From assembly GCA_963735115.1 (NCBI GenBank), contig CAVTJR010000003.1, forward strand, positions 372,001 to 436,000: a DNA stretch of 64,000 nucleotides, written 5' to 3'. How positions within the stretch are numbered: the first letter of the stretch is position 1; each line of letters starts with the position of its first letter. Made by a program: the position numbers and the translations under genes. Positions 42,472 to 50,282 of the stretch are shown one piece after another. The notes under the pieces are model-generated. The model worked only from the letters and a program-made list of their open reading frames with translations. It had not been told where the DNA came from and made no database searches. This DNA comes from JAKACA01 sp963735115 (GTDB lineage: Bacteria; Actinomycetota; Acidimicrobiia; Acidimicrobiales; Bog-793).

Positions 42472-43605
42472 TCACCCGGGGCCGTGTGCCCAGGTGTGCA
42501 CGCTCCCGCGATGCAGCGCCGCGTAGACGCGATCTCGTACCGCGTTGGCCTCGGCGTCGCTCAAGGTGCGGTCGAGGGCCCGCAGCCTGACCCGCACGAG
42601 GAGGTTCGCCTGGCCAGCCTCCATCCCGAGGCGGTGGCGGGCAGCCGGCGGTAAGGCCCCTGCGGCGGTACGGGTGAGGATCGCCACCTCTTCGACGAGG
42701 TCGGCCTCCTCGCCGAGAGCCTGGCGCACGCGGTCGCCCAGATCCTCCACTTCGTCCTCAGCATCGACCGCGATGGAGAGGTGGCGTTCGATCGCCGGCA
42801 TCGTCGAGACGGGCCGGTAGGGGTCGAGCGTCGTCATCTGTTGGCGGACGCGGGCGTCGGTGGAACGGAGCAGGCGGATGTCCGGTATGCCCTTGACGAG
42901 CATGAGCAGCCGGTCCAGACCCATTCCGAGGGCCAGCCCTGACCAGCCAGGGCCGAGTCCGCACCGTTGCAGCAGCTCGGGGTGGGCGAGTCCACACTCG
43001 GCGATCTCGACCCAGGTTCCGTCCCACTCGACGTCGATCTGGCGCCCCCCGAGGGTGTAGGGGTGCACGCGGGGCTCGCATCGGTACGGCCGCGTCGGGA
43101 CAAGAGCGCCGCAGAGGGACTCGATCATGTCGTCGAGGTCGCTGTCTGAAAGCGGCCGTCGGGCGATCCGCCAGAGGTCGAGCTGGTGGGGTGTCCCCGT
43201 GTGCTGCCAGTCGATCGAGTCGCGGCGGTAGCAGACGCCGACGCAGGCGAGGAGAACGTCGTGGGGCGCCCTCGCCTTGTTTTCGTCGTCGGCCAGCTCA
43301 ACGAGGGCACCAGGCACGATGGCAGACGAATGGCTCCGCAGCATGTGGCTTTCGTCGATGTACCTCGTGTAGCGGGCATCTCGCGTGACGACATCGCTCC
43401 CGAAGCCCAATCGGTCGTAGTTCTCGGCCACGGTCACGAGTCGCTTGCCGCGCCGTAGGCGGACCTCGCACGACCAGCGGGCGGCGAGGGCGTCCGTTGC
43501 GCTCGCGACGAGGAGCTGAAGGGCGTGCGGGCCGGTGTGCGGGTCCGTGAAATCTCTCAGCTCGAGATCGCGGGCGAGCTCGCCCGCGGAGATGGTTCGT
43601 TGCAC
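42472..43605 (-). CDS. srmL: PheS-like class II ligase with FDX-ACB domain
   Basis: A 377-residue protein combining the catalytic core of phenylalanyl-tRNA synthetase alpha with a C-terminal ferredoxin-fold anticodon-binding (FDX-ACB) domain, like the single-chain mitochondrial enzyme. Visible are RYIDESHMLRSHSSAIVP (PheS motif LLRTHTS-like), VCYRRDSIDWQHTGTPHQLD (cf. YRRDxxDxTHxxxFHQ), GLALGMGLDRLLMLVKGIPDIR (motif 3) and, at residues about 285-375, the ACB part. It has been catalogued as a PheS-related ligase of unknown substrate (SrmL). Because bacterial PheRS is normally PheS plus PheT, this copy is probably not the housekeeping enzyme. It is preceded by a Cys-rich upstream ORF and hairpins. 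The substrate is unknown. Confidence 0.75.
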   Translation of the reverse strand: MQRTISAGELARDLELRDFTDPHTGPHALQLLVASATDALAARWSCEVRLRRGKRLVTVAENYDRLGFGSDVVTRDARYTRYIDESHMLRSHSSAIVPGALVELADDENKARAPHDVLLACVGVCYRRDSIDWQHTGTPHQLDLWRIARRPLSDSDLDDMIESLCGALVPTRPYRCEPRVHPYTLGGRQIDVEWDGTWVEIAECGLAHPELLQRCGLGPGWSGLALGMGLDRLLMLVKGIPDIRLLRSTDARVRQQMTTLDPYRPVSTMPAIERHLSIAVDAEDEVEDLGDRVRQALGEEADLVEEVAILTRTAAGALPPAARHRLGMEAGQANLLVRVRLRALDRTLSDAEANAVRDRVYAALHRGSVHTWAHGPG

Positions 43606-43651
43606 GTTGATGCTCCTTCTCGGTGTAGGGGTGGGCGGGGCGTGAGCCCCC

Positions 43652-43739
43652 CGGACCCTGGTCCGCCGGAAGGAGGCGCCGGATCAGCCGACGGTGTCGG
43701 CCGTGGGCCCCCCGGCAGACCCGCATGGGGCCGGGGGGC
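43652..43739 (-). promoter_or_regulatory. Three successive hairpins in leader of the PheS-like gene
   Basis: Three perfect inverted repeats lie in the leader: CGGACC-CT-GGTCCG (43652-43665), GCCGAC-GGT-GTCGGC (43687-43701) and GCCCCCCGGC (43707-43716) with GCCGGGGGGC (43730-43739, 13-nt loop). They fall between the upstream ORF start and the ligase start codon. The third is strong and lies inside the upstream ORF. The set could form an attenuator, but no U-run follows any stem, so intrinsic termination is doubtful. Confidence 0.5.
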
Positions 43740-43767
43740 AGGAAAATCGACGCAGGCAACAGGCCAT
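43684..43767 (-). CDS. Leader peptide, Cys-rich upstream ORF
   Basis: A 27-codon ORF beginning MACCLRRFSCPPAPC and ending with TGA at 43684, 79 nt before the ligase start. It has four Cys codons in the first 15 codons, including a Cys-Cys pair. The sequence TAGACT (complement of 43774-43779) sits 7 nt before the ATG, as expected for a -10 box of a leaderless transcript in actinobacteria. Such leaderless Cys-rich uORFs are known to control downstream genes by cysteine supply in mycobacteria. That it works this way here is inference, and no expression evidence exists. Confidence 0.5.
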   Translation of the reverse strand: MACCLRRFSCPPAPCGSAGGPTADTVG

Positions 43768-43838
43768 GACGAAAGTCTAAGGCACCGGTGGCACGCTGTT
43801 GCCCAGGGCGACGCCACGCTGCCCATTAGCCTGACTCG

Positions 43839-44936
43839 ATGACCGAGCGGAAGCAGTTCATCGTTATCGGGGCGGGGCTCCTCGGTCTTTTTGTGACGCG
43901 GGAGCTTGCCCGCCGCGGACGCGACGTCCTCTGTGTCGAGCAGGCGACCATCGGTCACGAGCGGGCCGGTTCGAAGGGGACGACGAGGCTCTTCCGTTAC
44001 GGCTATACGGACCCGTTCTACGTCCGGCTGGCAATGAGGTCGCTGATCGGCTGGAGCCGACTGAGCGAGGAATCAGGCCTGCGCCTGCTCGAGCCGACGG
44101 GGTTGTTGTCCCTCGGCTACGGCCTCGACGAGCTCGTGACCGCCATGGCTGACGGCGGAGCGACCTCTGAGTTCGTAGTGGGGGAGGAGCTCGCCGAGCG
44201 CTTTCCAGCTGTCAGCGTGCCCGGCCGGGCAGTGTTCGAGGCGACGGCCGGAGTGCTGCACGCCGACGAGATCCTCTCGGTGCTGGCGCGCTCAGCGGGC
44301 GGCTTCGGTGCCGAGATCCTCGAGGGCGCCCGTGTGAGCGCCCTCGATGTCGACGACGACGGCGTGCGCCTCGAGCTGCCCGAGGGGCGGCGGGAGTGCG
44401 ACGTCGTCCTACTGTGCGGGGGCGCCTGGTCTGGCGAGCTCGCCACCGCCGCCGGTCTTGATGCCGGCGGGATCTTCCGGCCGAGCTTGCAACAAGTGGC
44501 GTATCTGCAGCCGAAGACTCGGCTCCTAGGGGGCGTGCCTGCCTTTGTCGAGCGCGGCCCGGTCACCTACTACGGGTTGCCGGCACTGGCGGAGGGTCAC
44601 TACAAGATCGGCATTCATGATCCCGGCGAGACCGTCACGCCGGCGGCCGTGGCCCTCGACGACGACCCTGTAGCCCTCGAGCTCCTCGTGGCCGCAGCCG
44701 AGCGGTTGCTCCCAGGCTTTCGTGCGGAGCCCGTTCGCACGGAGCGGTGCTTCTACGACAACACACCCAACGGCGACTTCGTCATCGATCGCGTGGGCCG
44801 CGTCGTCATCGGCGGAGGGACCTCCGGTCACGGATTCAAGTTCGGTCCCCTCTGGGCCGAGGTGCTCGCCGACCTGGCCGAGGGCATCTCGCCCTCGGTG
44901 CCGCTCGGGCGCCTCTCGCTCGGCCACCCCCGCTGA
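43839..44936 (+). CDS. FAD-dependent oxidoreductase, sarcosine oxidase/N-methyltryptophan oxidase-like
   Basis: A 365-residue DAO-fold flavoprotein. It begins FIVIGAGLLGLFVTRELARRGRDVLCVE (FAD loop), has RAGSKGTTRLFRYGY, and near the C-terminus RCFYDNTPNGDFVIDRVG and GGGTSGHGFKFGPLWAEVLADLA. The Cys before YDNTP matches the residue that binds FAD covalently in monomeric sarcosine oxidase. It would oxidise an N-methyl amino acid, releasing formaldehyde and H2O2. This might serve late steps of betaine breakdown, but it is 33 kb from the bet genes. The gene is divergent from the PheS-like ligase with about 230 bp between. Confidence 0.8.
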   Translation: MTERKQFIVIGAGLLGLFVTRELARRGRDVLCVEQATIGHERAGSKGTTRLFRYGYTDPFYVRLAMRSLIGWSRLSEESGLRLLEPTGLLSLGYGLDELVTAMADGGATSEFVVGEELAERFPAVSVPGRAVFEATAGVLHADEILSVLARSAGGFGAEILEGARVSALDVDDDGVRLELPEGRRECDVVLLCGGAWSGELATAAGLDAGGIFRPSLQQVAYLQPKTRLLGGVPAFVERGPVTYYGLPALAEGHYKIGIHDPGETVTPAAVALDDDPVALELLVAAAERLLPGFRAEPVRTERCFYDNTPNGDFVIDRVGRVVIGGGTSGHGFKFGPLWAEVLADLAEGISPSVPLGRLSLGHPR

Positions 44937-44978
44937 CGGCTGCTTGACGTCGCTGCCTGGCGGCGCGATTCTCGTTCC

Positions 44979-45374
44979 ATGGCAAGTGGCGATCCGGGCT
45001 ACGAGGATTGGTCGGCCATCCTCGCTGCCCGCAAGGAGCTTGGCGACGAGTACGACCGGGCGTTCGTCGAGCGCGTCGTCGAGCAGGTCTCCGCCGAGGT
45101 CGACGAGCGGATCGACGCCCGCCTGGCGCGGCGGGCACCGGCGCGCCGACGAGGTGCGACTTCCTTGGCGGTGTACTCGCTGGCGCTTGGCATTCCCATC
45201 ACCGCCCTCGCCGGGGACAAGGCTCACCTCGCCGGCCTTGTAGTTGCCTGGGGTGGCATCGTTCTCGTGAACCTGGCGCACGCCTGGCGGCCGGGCGAGC
45301 GACTCCCTGTAGCACGCCGGCACTTCACGATCCGGAGCGACGAGCTGAGGACGCGCAACAGCCGGATGCCATAG
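44979..45374 (+). CDS. Small membrane protein, unknown
   Basis: A 131-residue protein. The N-terminal half is charged and helical (DWSAILAARKELGDEYDRAF and a following VSAEVDERIDARLARR), perhaps a coiled coil. The C-terminal half has two hydrophobic stretches, TSLAVYSLALGIPITALAG and LAGLVVAWGGIVLVNLAHAW. No named family is recognised. It starts 42 bp after the flavoprotein stop, on the same strand. Confidence 0.6.
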   Translation: MASGDPGYEDWSAILAARKELGDEYDRAFVERVVEQVSAEVDERIDARLARRAPARRRGATSLAVYSLALGIPITALAGDKAHLAGLVVAWGGIVLVNLAHAWRPGERLPVARRHFTIRSDELRTRNSRMP

Positions 45375-45484
45375 ATGGCACCCGGCTGTCACAATAAGTC
45401 CGCGGGTGGCGTTGCCTTCAGTAGGCCATGACGGCTTGCCTAGTGGCGGGTCACAAGAACAACCGGCGAGACACCTGACCCGCC

Positions 45485-45502
45485 ACGGCCACCCTTGGCC
45501 GT
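45485..45502 (-). terminator. Hairpin downstream of Rpf-like gene
   Basis: ACGGCCA-CCCT-TGGCCGT is a perfect 7-bp stem with a 4-nt loop just beyond the stop of the minus-strand Rpf-like gene. No T-run follows, so it may be a weak or I-shaped terminator. Confidence 0.4.
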
Positions 45503-45509
45503 CAGGGAC

Positions 45510-46175
45510 CTAGAGACCCAGCTCGGCTGCGCAGCCGGGCCACTGTCCCCAGCCGGCTTCAGCCTCGAGCTCTTGGGCGGCCAAGTCCTGCGTCGCCGGC
45601 GGAGCGTCACTCGGGAGTCCCGAGAAGCCGAGGCCGTACCAAGTGGCGAGCGAGAACTGGTAGGCGCCGTAATAGCCGTTTCCGGTGTCCGCGCCGTAGT
45701 TGTCGCCCGACTCACACAAGCGGAGCTCGTACCACACCCCGCCCGCCGGCGATGTCGACGGTGATGTCACCGGCGACGTCGATGCCGCTGGCGCTGACGT
45801 CGTAGTCGTGACGACAGGAGCGGGCACCGGTGCGACCGGAAGGTCGCTCACTGCCTCGACGACTGTCGGTCCGCCATGGTGTGCGTGTCGCGTCGTCACC
45901 GGCAGTCCGGTGATGGAGCTCATGTGCAGCCCCGACGGACGGCTCGGGTCGTGAACCAGCGACATATCTGGTCCGACGAGGGCCACGTTGAACGCCAAGT
46001 CGGCGCCGTAGGCGGCTCCCGGGGTGTGAAGTGCTGCTGAGCTGCTCGGCTCATGATGTGTCCGGGCGCTCGTCAAAACGGAACTGGATTCAAATGTGCC
46101 GGTGCTGGCACCGGCGATTGCGCTCGCGGTGAGCGCAGTGAACGCGGTCAGCGCGATCAGGGGGTGCTTGCGCAT
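45510..46175 (-). CDS. Resuscitation-promoting factor-like transglycosylase
   Basis: A 221-residue secreted protein. It has an N-terminal signal peptide (MRKHPLIALTAFTALTASAI with Ala-rich end), a His/Ser/Pro/Thr-rich linker with TTTTSAPAAS, and a C-terminal Rpf-type transglycosylase-like domain: WYELRLCESGDNYGADTGNG followed by YYGAYQFSLATWYGLGF. The Glu in CESG is the catalytic acid of the lysozyme-like fold. It would cleave peptidoglycan and support growth from dormancy. The start ATG has AGGAGG 7 nt upstream. The upstream region (46176-46779) is long and unexplained. Confidence 0.88.
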   Translation of the reverse strand: MRKHPLIALTAFTALTASAIAGASTGTFESSSVLTSARTHHEPSSSAALHTPGAAYGADLAFNVALVGPDMSLVHDPSRPSGLHMSSITGLPVTTRHAHHGGPTVVEAVSDLPVAPVPAPVVTTTTSAPAASTSPVTSPSTSPAGGVWYELRLCESGDNYGADTGNGYYGAYQFSLATWYGLGFSGLPSDAPPATQDLAAQELEAEAGWGQWPGCAAELGL

Positions 46176-46779
46176 CTGTGCTCCTCCTATGGAGATCGGA
46201 AACCCGTTGGGCTCCAGGTGGGTGCTTTGATGCGGGCATCCCGTCTTCGTTGCATGCGACTCGTGACCCGGCGCCGGAAGGGCGGTCGAATCCGGAGGTC
46301 AAGTGGCCTCCTTTACGAGGTGCAGACGGGGACGGCCCTGGGATGAGTGCTGTGCGCGGCTCCTTCTCGGCCTTGAGGGCAGGGGCTTGAGACGGCGGTA
46401 CCGGTTGGTGTGCTGTCGCACACACAGCCAGGCACGAACACGTGCCATTACGAGGGCGGCATATACCTAGCCCGTTGCTCCGGGCTCTGTCTCCCAGACG
46501 CAGGCACCGTCCGTCTTTGACAGTTGGTGTGACTCAAGACCCTAGCGACGCCCGTCGCCGAAAGGCAACAGTCGGCGGAGAATCTTCACGAATTTGTCAA
46601 CGGTAGCTTGCCTGAGCTGGACCGATGGGCCGCAAATATTTCCTTGAACTCTAGCCACAACAGCAACATTTGCCACATAAACCTCAGATGCAACGGCGAC
46701 TTTCGCTGATACAGGGCCAATTCGGAGGGAAGTGTGACTGTCCAAGCACCGCGGTGCCCACTGTGTCTCGTCAGCGGCC
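46176..46779 (-). other. Long intergenic region, possible rpf leader, lower-GC patch
   Basis: About 600 bp without a convincing gene. The first 330 bp upstream of the rpf-like gene have no coding signal and may be a 5' leader. A c-di-AMP riboswitch, common before rpf genes, was looked for but its conserved blocks were not found. From 46560 to 46745 GC falls and a minus-strand ORF of 67 codons exists (46745 to 46542, MDSHTSLRIG...). Its text (VANVAVVARVQGNICGPS) is plausible protein but matches nothing known. It could be a decayed gene fragment or a small gene. Confidence 0.4.
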
Positions 46780-47643
46780 TCACGCCGCCGGACCGTCGGC
46801 CTCGCCTGTGGGGGCGAGATCGGCGATCCCGAAGCTGGCTGCGGTCGTGGCGACGGCGCGGTTGATCATGTCGCGCACGTCCGAACGAAGATCCTCGGTG
46901 ACGCTCGCGAGCGGCGTGATCGTGACGTAACCGAGGGTGCTGAGGGCTTCGTCGCTCTCGTCATCGTGCTGCGGCCTGGCGAATCCGAGCTCTAGCTGCA
47001 TGCGCGTCCCTGCGGGCTCGTCCACCACCGCCGACCGGACAAGACCCGACCGGGCGAGACGCGCCCAACGGATCCCTCGGAGCTCGACCGCCGGCAGGTT
47101 GGGGACATTGCAGTTGACGACGGTGCGGACGGGCGCGGCAGCGATCTGAGGCAGCAGGCTCACGGCGACAGAGGCGGCCGTCTCGAAGTGGATGTGGCTG
47201 TCTCCGGCCGACTCGAAGACGGAGAAGGGGCCAGACTGGATGCTCATCGCCAGAGCTCGCTTGTTGAAGTGGACCGACGTGAGGGCGGCTCCGACCGTGC
47301 CGGAGTGCAGCGCCGCCCTACCGACGTTGCGGCCCGGGTTGATCCCGCTCACGACAAGGTCGGGGGCGGCGCCAAAGGCGCCGAGGCAGCTGGCCATGAC
47401 GATGAGAGCGGGCAGGGCGTCGACGCCAAAGGTGCTGACGTCCTCGAGACCCGGCAGCTGCAGCCGCTCCACGACGATGCCGTCGCCCATCGTGTGGATG
47501 GGGCCCACGCCGGCTCCAGCTCCACTCGCCTCAAGCAGCGGCGCGGCGATGGTGAGGTCGTGCCCGCAGTCGCGAAGGGCGAGGGCAAGATGAGCGAGAC
47601 CGGGCGCCCTGACACCGTCGTCGTTCGTCACAAGGACCCGCAC
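46780..47643 (-). CDS. surE: 5'/3'-nucleotidase SurE
   Basis: A 287-residue SurE phosphatase. It has the metal motif VLVTNDDGVRAPGL at the N-terminus and SGINPGRNVGRAALHSGTVGAA (about residues 95-116), and NCNVPNLPAVELRGIRWARL. The open frame extends to 47829, but GTG 47643 has GAGGAGG 5 nt upstream. It dephosphorylates nucleoside monophosphates and related phosphates in stationary phase. The C-terminal 40 residues are Ala/Asp-rich and not conserved. Divergent from the epimerase gene, 61 bp away. Confidence 0.9.
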   Translation of the reverse strand: MRVLVTNDDGVRAPGLAHLALALRDCGHDLTIAAPLLEASGAGAGVGPIHTMGDGIVVERLQLPGLEDVSTFGVDALPALIVMASCLGAFGAAPDLVVSGINPGRNVGRAALHSGTVGAALTSVHFNKRALAMSIQSGPFSVFESAGDSHIHFETAASVAVSLLPQIAAAPVRTVVNCNVPNLPAVELRGIRWARLARSGLVRSAVVDEPAGTRMQLELGFARPQHDDESDEALSTLGYVTITPLASVTEDLRSDVRDMINRAVATTAASFGIADLAPTGEADGPAA

Positions 47644-47704
47644 CGATTCCTCCTCGTCGTGATGCCCGGGTCGGTGGCGGGCGTCCCCCCTACGATACCG
47701 AGGC

Positions 47705-48664
47705 ATGCACGACGTCCCGGAGGGCAGGGTCGCCGCCACGGCTCCGTCCGGGCGGCAGTTCGCCATCGGCGACGGCGACACCGAAGCGATCGTCACCGAG
47801 GTCGGTGCGAGCCTGCGTGAGCTCACCATCGGCGGCGAGCCCGTTGTCTGGGGCTATGGGGTCAACGAAATGGCAAGCGGCGGGCGCGGACAGGTTCTCG
47901 CCCCGTGGCCCAACCGGATCGAGGACGGCACATACTCGTTCGGCGGTGTGACGGCGCACGTCCCGCTCGACGAGCCCACCCGCCACAACGCCATCCACGG
48001 CCTCGTGCGGTGGCTCCTCTGGGAGGTAGCCGAGCATGTTGCGAACCGGGTGACTCTCCGCTGTGAACTGGCTCCCCAGCCGGCCTACCCCTGGCGCCTC
48101 GCCCTCGAGATGAACTATGAGGTGCACGCCGGTGAGCTCCGGACAAGAGCACGAGCGGAAAATCGGTCGGCGACGCCTGCGCCCTTCGGGATGGGGGCTC
48201 ACGCCTATCTCGACGCCGGCCGGCTCGGTGCCGACGGGTGCACGCTGCGCCTGCCCGCCAACCGCCGTCTGCAACTTGACGAGCGAGGTCTTCCCCACGG
48301 GTCCTTCCCGGTGGACGGGAGCGCCTACGACTTCAGGTCGGGCCGTTCTCTCTCGGGTGTCCGTCTCGACGACTGCTTCACGGATCTGCAACCGACAATT
48401 GACGATCACCCGCCAGAAGACGCTGCCTGGCAGGTGACGCTGACCCAAGGTGACGGGCGTTGCAACATGTTCTGGGCGGACTCCGCCTGGCCGTACGTCA
48501 TGTGCTACACGGGAGACACGCTGTCGGGAGACGATCGCCGACGAGGCGTCGCTCTCGAACCGATGACGTGCCCGCCGAACGCCCTGAGAAGCGGACAATC
48601 GGTCATCAGCCTGGCTGCCGGGCGGCCCTGGTCGGGACGTTTCGGAATCCGCTCAGCCCGCTGA
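47705..48664 (+). CDS. Aldose 1-epimerase
   Basis: A 319-residue galactose-mutarotase-fold protein. It begins GDTEAIVTEVGASLRELTIGGEPVVWGY and carries GRGQVLAPWPNRIEDGTYSF, NAIHGLVRWLLWEV (catalytic His region) and FGMGAHAYLD, with a C-terminal ALEPMTCPPNAL. It interconverts alpha and beta aldoses such as glucose or galactose. Some family members act on glucose-6-phosphate; the sequence does not decide. No sugar operon is adjacent. Confidence 0.88.
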   Translation: MHDVPEGRVAATAPSGRQFAIGDGDTEAIVTEVGASLRELTIGGEPVVWGYGVNEMASGGRGQVLAPWPNRIEDGTYSFGGVTAHVPLDEPTRHNAIHGLVRWLLWEVAEHVANRVTLRCELAPQPAYPWRLALEMNYEVHAGELRTRARAENRSATPAPFGMGAHAYLDAGRLGADGCTLRLPANRRLQLDERGLPHGSFPVDGSAYDFRSGRSLSGVRLDDCFTDLQPTIDDHPPEDAAWQVTLTQGDGRCNMFWADSAWPYVMCYTGDTLSGDDRRRGVALEPMTCPPNALRSGQSVISLAAGRPWSGRFGIRSAR

Positions 48665-48699
48665 ATCGGAGTGACCACGTCGCGCCGCCAGCCAGTTGC

Positions 48700-50193
48700 T
48701 CACATGATCGTGACGAGCGTTCCGATGGGGGTCCAGGGAAAGACGGTTCCGGCGGCCGCGTAGGGCATCTCGACGCATCCGAGGCTCTGCGGGAAGCCGT
48801 ACTGCGAGCGGAGGAACCCGTGAAGGGCGTCACCACCGTGGAAGTAGCTCACCCAGGGGATGCCCGGATCGGCGTAGTGGCTGCCGTTCGGGTTCTTCCC
48901 GGTCATGGTCGTGGTGACATAGCGGGCATACACCGGCCAGGTGCCGAGCTCGGTGGGTGCCTGCGGGATGCCGGTGTTGCACGGAGTGGTGAAGATCACG
49001 CTGCCGTCGACCCACAGGTTCACCGTCTCCGGATACGAGGTGGTGACGTACACGTAGCCGTACGGGGCCGTGTTCACCTGCCGATGGGCGACCGCCCGGA
49101 GAAGGGCCGCCCAGACTTGCGTCCCGGCGTCGCCGTCGGTGGCGAGACCGTGAGCCTCTTCGAACTGCATGACGGCGGCGGTCGTGATCACGTTGGGCTG
49201 TCCGGCCACCCAGAGCGCCGCCAGCGACGCCGGTGTGTGGCGAAAGCGCCAGGTGAACCTTCCGCTCAGCGGGGCAAGGGGGATGTCGCTCGCCAAAGTG
49301 GGCTCCGACACGATCGTCTTCTCCGGCGGCGGTGCCTTCACCTGCGGTGGCGGAGCGGGCAACGTCGTGACGGGCACCTGCGTCGTGGTGGTCGTCGAGG
49401 TGGTCGTCGTCGGCTTCGGCTTCGGCTTCGACGGCTTCGTCGTGGTCGTCACTGGACGCGTCGTGGTCGTCGTCGTCGCGGGTGAGGTCGTGGTGGTGGT
49501 TGTGGAGGACGTCGCCGAGGTGGTCGTCGTCGTGGTGGTTGTCCCTGTCGTGGGGCGGTGAGCGGACGTCGGCTTCAGGTCGCTCGTGAGCCTGGCGGCG
49601 CTCTCGGTTGGTGCACTCGCCACGAAGCGCACCGGCAGATAGCCGAGCTCTGCCAGCAGCTGTTGCAGGCGCAGTTCGGAGCCTGCGGCGATGGTGAACC
49701 TTGCCGTCTCCGATTTGCGGAGGAGCCCGCCGTTGTCTCCGAGAAGGCCTTGAACCCCGCCGCTGAGCAGCAGGTTCTCGGTCGTATAGGGGACGTAGTT
49801 CCCCCTCGGATGGAAAACGAGCACCTCAGGACCATCTCCCATCCAGCGTCCGGGAACGGTCGGGAAGAGCCTCGGCATGGCGGTGTTCGGGGCGAGCGGC
49901 TCGGAGAAGCGGACCGTGATGGCGGACGTGAAGTCGACGCCCTGGGAGCCGGGAGCTGGAGAGATCGACACCACCTCGAGTGGCGTCGCCCTTCTGTTGG
50001 GGTGCACCGGTCCCGAATGGGTGTGCTCGCCCACGACCCCGATCTTCGGTCCTCTCGACGAGGTGTTCGAGCCGTGGCCCAAAAGCACCGAGCAACCGCC
50101 GGCGACGACGGCAACGGCCAGCCCCACCGTCACGAGGGCGGGTGCATGAGACGCCCTGCGGACGTGTCGGCGTGTTTGTACAAGTCTCGACAA
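48700..50193 (-). CDS. Lipoprotein L,D-transpeptidase
   Basis: A 497-residue envelope enzyme. The TTG start at 50193 gives an N-terminal membrane segment and lipobox VAGGC (Cys34). An Ig-like domain follows (ISPAPGSQGVDFTSAITVRF), then a Thr-rich linker of about 60 residues. A peptidoglycan-binding-like domain and a YkuD catalytic domain close it, with HGFLRSQYGFPQSLGCVEMP carrying the His and Cys of the active site. It forms 3-3 cross-links in the cell wall. The Thr-rich linker explains a GTC/GTG-rich tract at 49380-49560, so that repeat needs no other explanation. Confidence 0.9.
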   Translation of the reverse strand: MSRLVQTRRHVRRASHAPALVTVGLAVAVVAGGCSVLLGHGSNTSSRGPKIGVVGEHTHSGPVHPNRRATPLEVVSISPAPGSQGVDFTSAITVRFSEPLAPNTAMPRLFPTVPGRWMGDGPEVLVFHPRGNYVPYTTENLLLSGGVQGLLGDNGGLLRKSETARFTIAAGSELRLQQLLAELGYLPVRFVASAPTESAARLTSDLKPTSAHRPTTGTTTTTTTTSATSSTTTTTTSPATTTTTTRPVTTTTKPSKPKPKPTTTTSTTTTTQVPVTTLPAPPPQVKAPPPEKTIVSEPTLASDIPLAPLSGRFTWRFRHTPASLAALWVAGQPNVITTAAVMQFEEAHGLATDGDAGTQVWAALLRAVAHRQVNTAPYGYVYVTTSYPETVNLWVDGSVIFTTPCNTGIPQAPTELGTWPVYARYVTTTMTGKNPNGSHYADPGIPWVSYFHGGDALHGFLRSQYGFPQSLGCVEMPYAAAGTVFPWTPIGTLVTIM

Positions 50194-50282
50194 GGGATCT
50201 CCACGACGGGTGCGGGGCCGGTCGTCGGAATCCTAGTGGATGAAGGGTGCAGCTCTGGCGCGCTGGCGGCGAGCTGAAGCCC

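Noticed and set aside
46176..46500. c-di-AMP (ydaO) riboswitch upstream of the Rpf-like gene
   Set aside because: Riboswitches of this type are common before rpf genes, but I could not match the conserved blocks in the leader, so I do not call it. A covariance-model search would decide.
49380..49560. GTC/GTG-rich simple repeat resembling a regulatory or recombination tract
   Set aside because: It is the Thr-rich linker of the L,D-transpeptidase read on the opposite strand.
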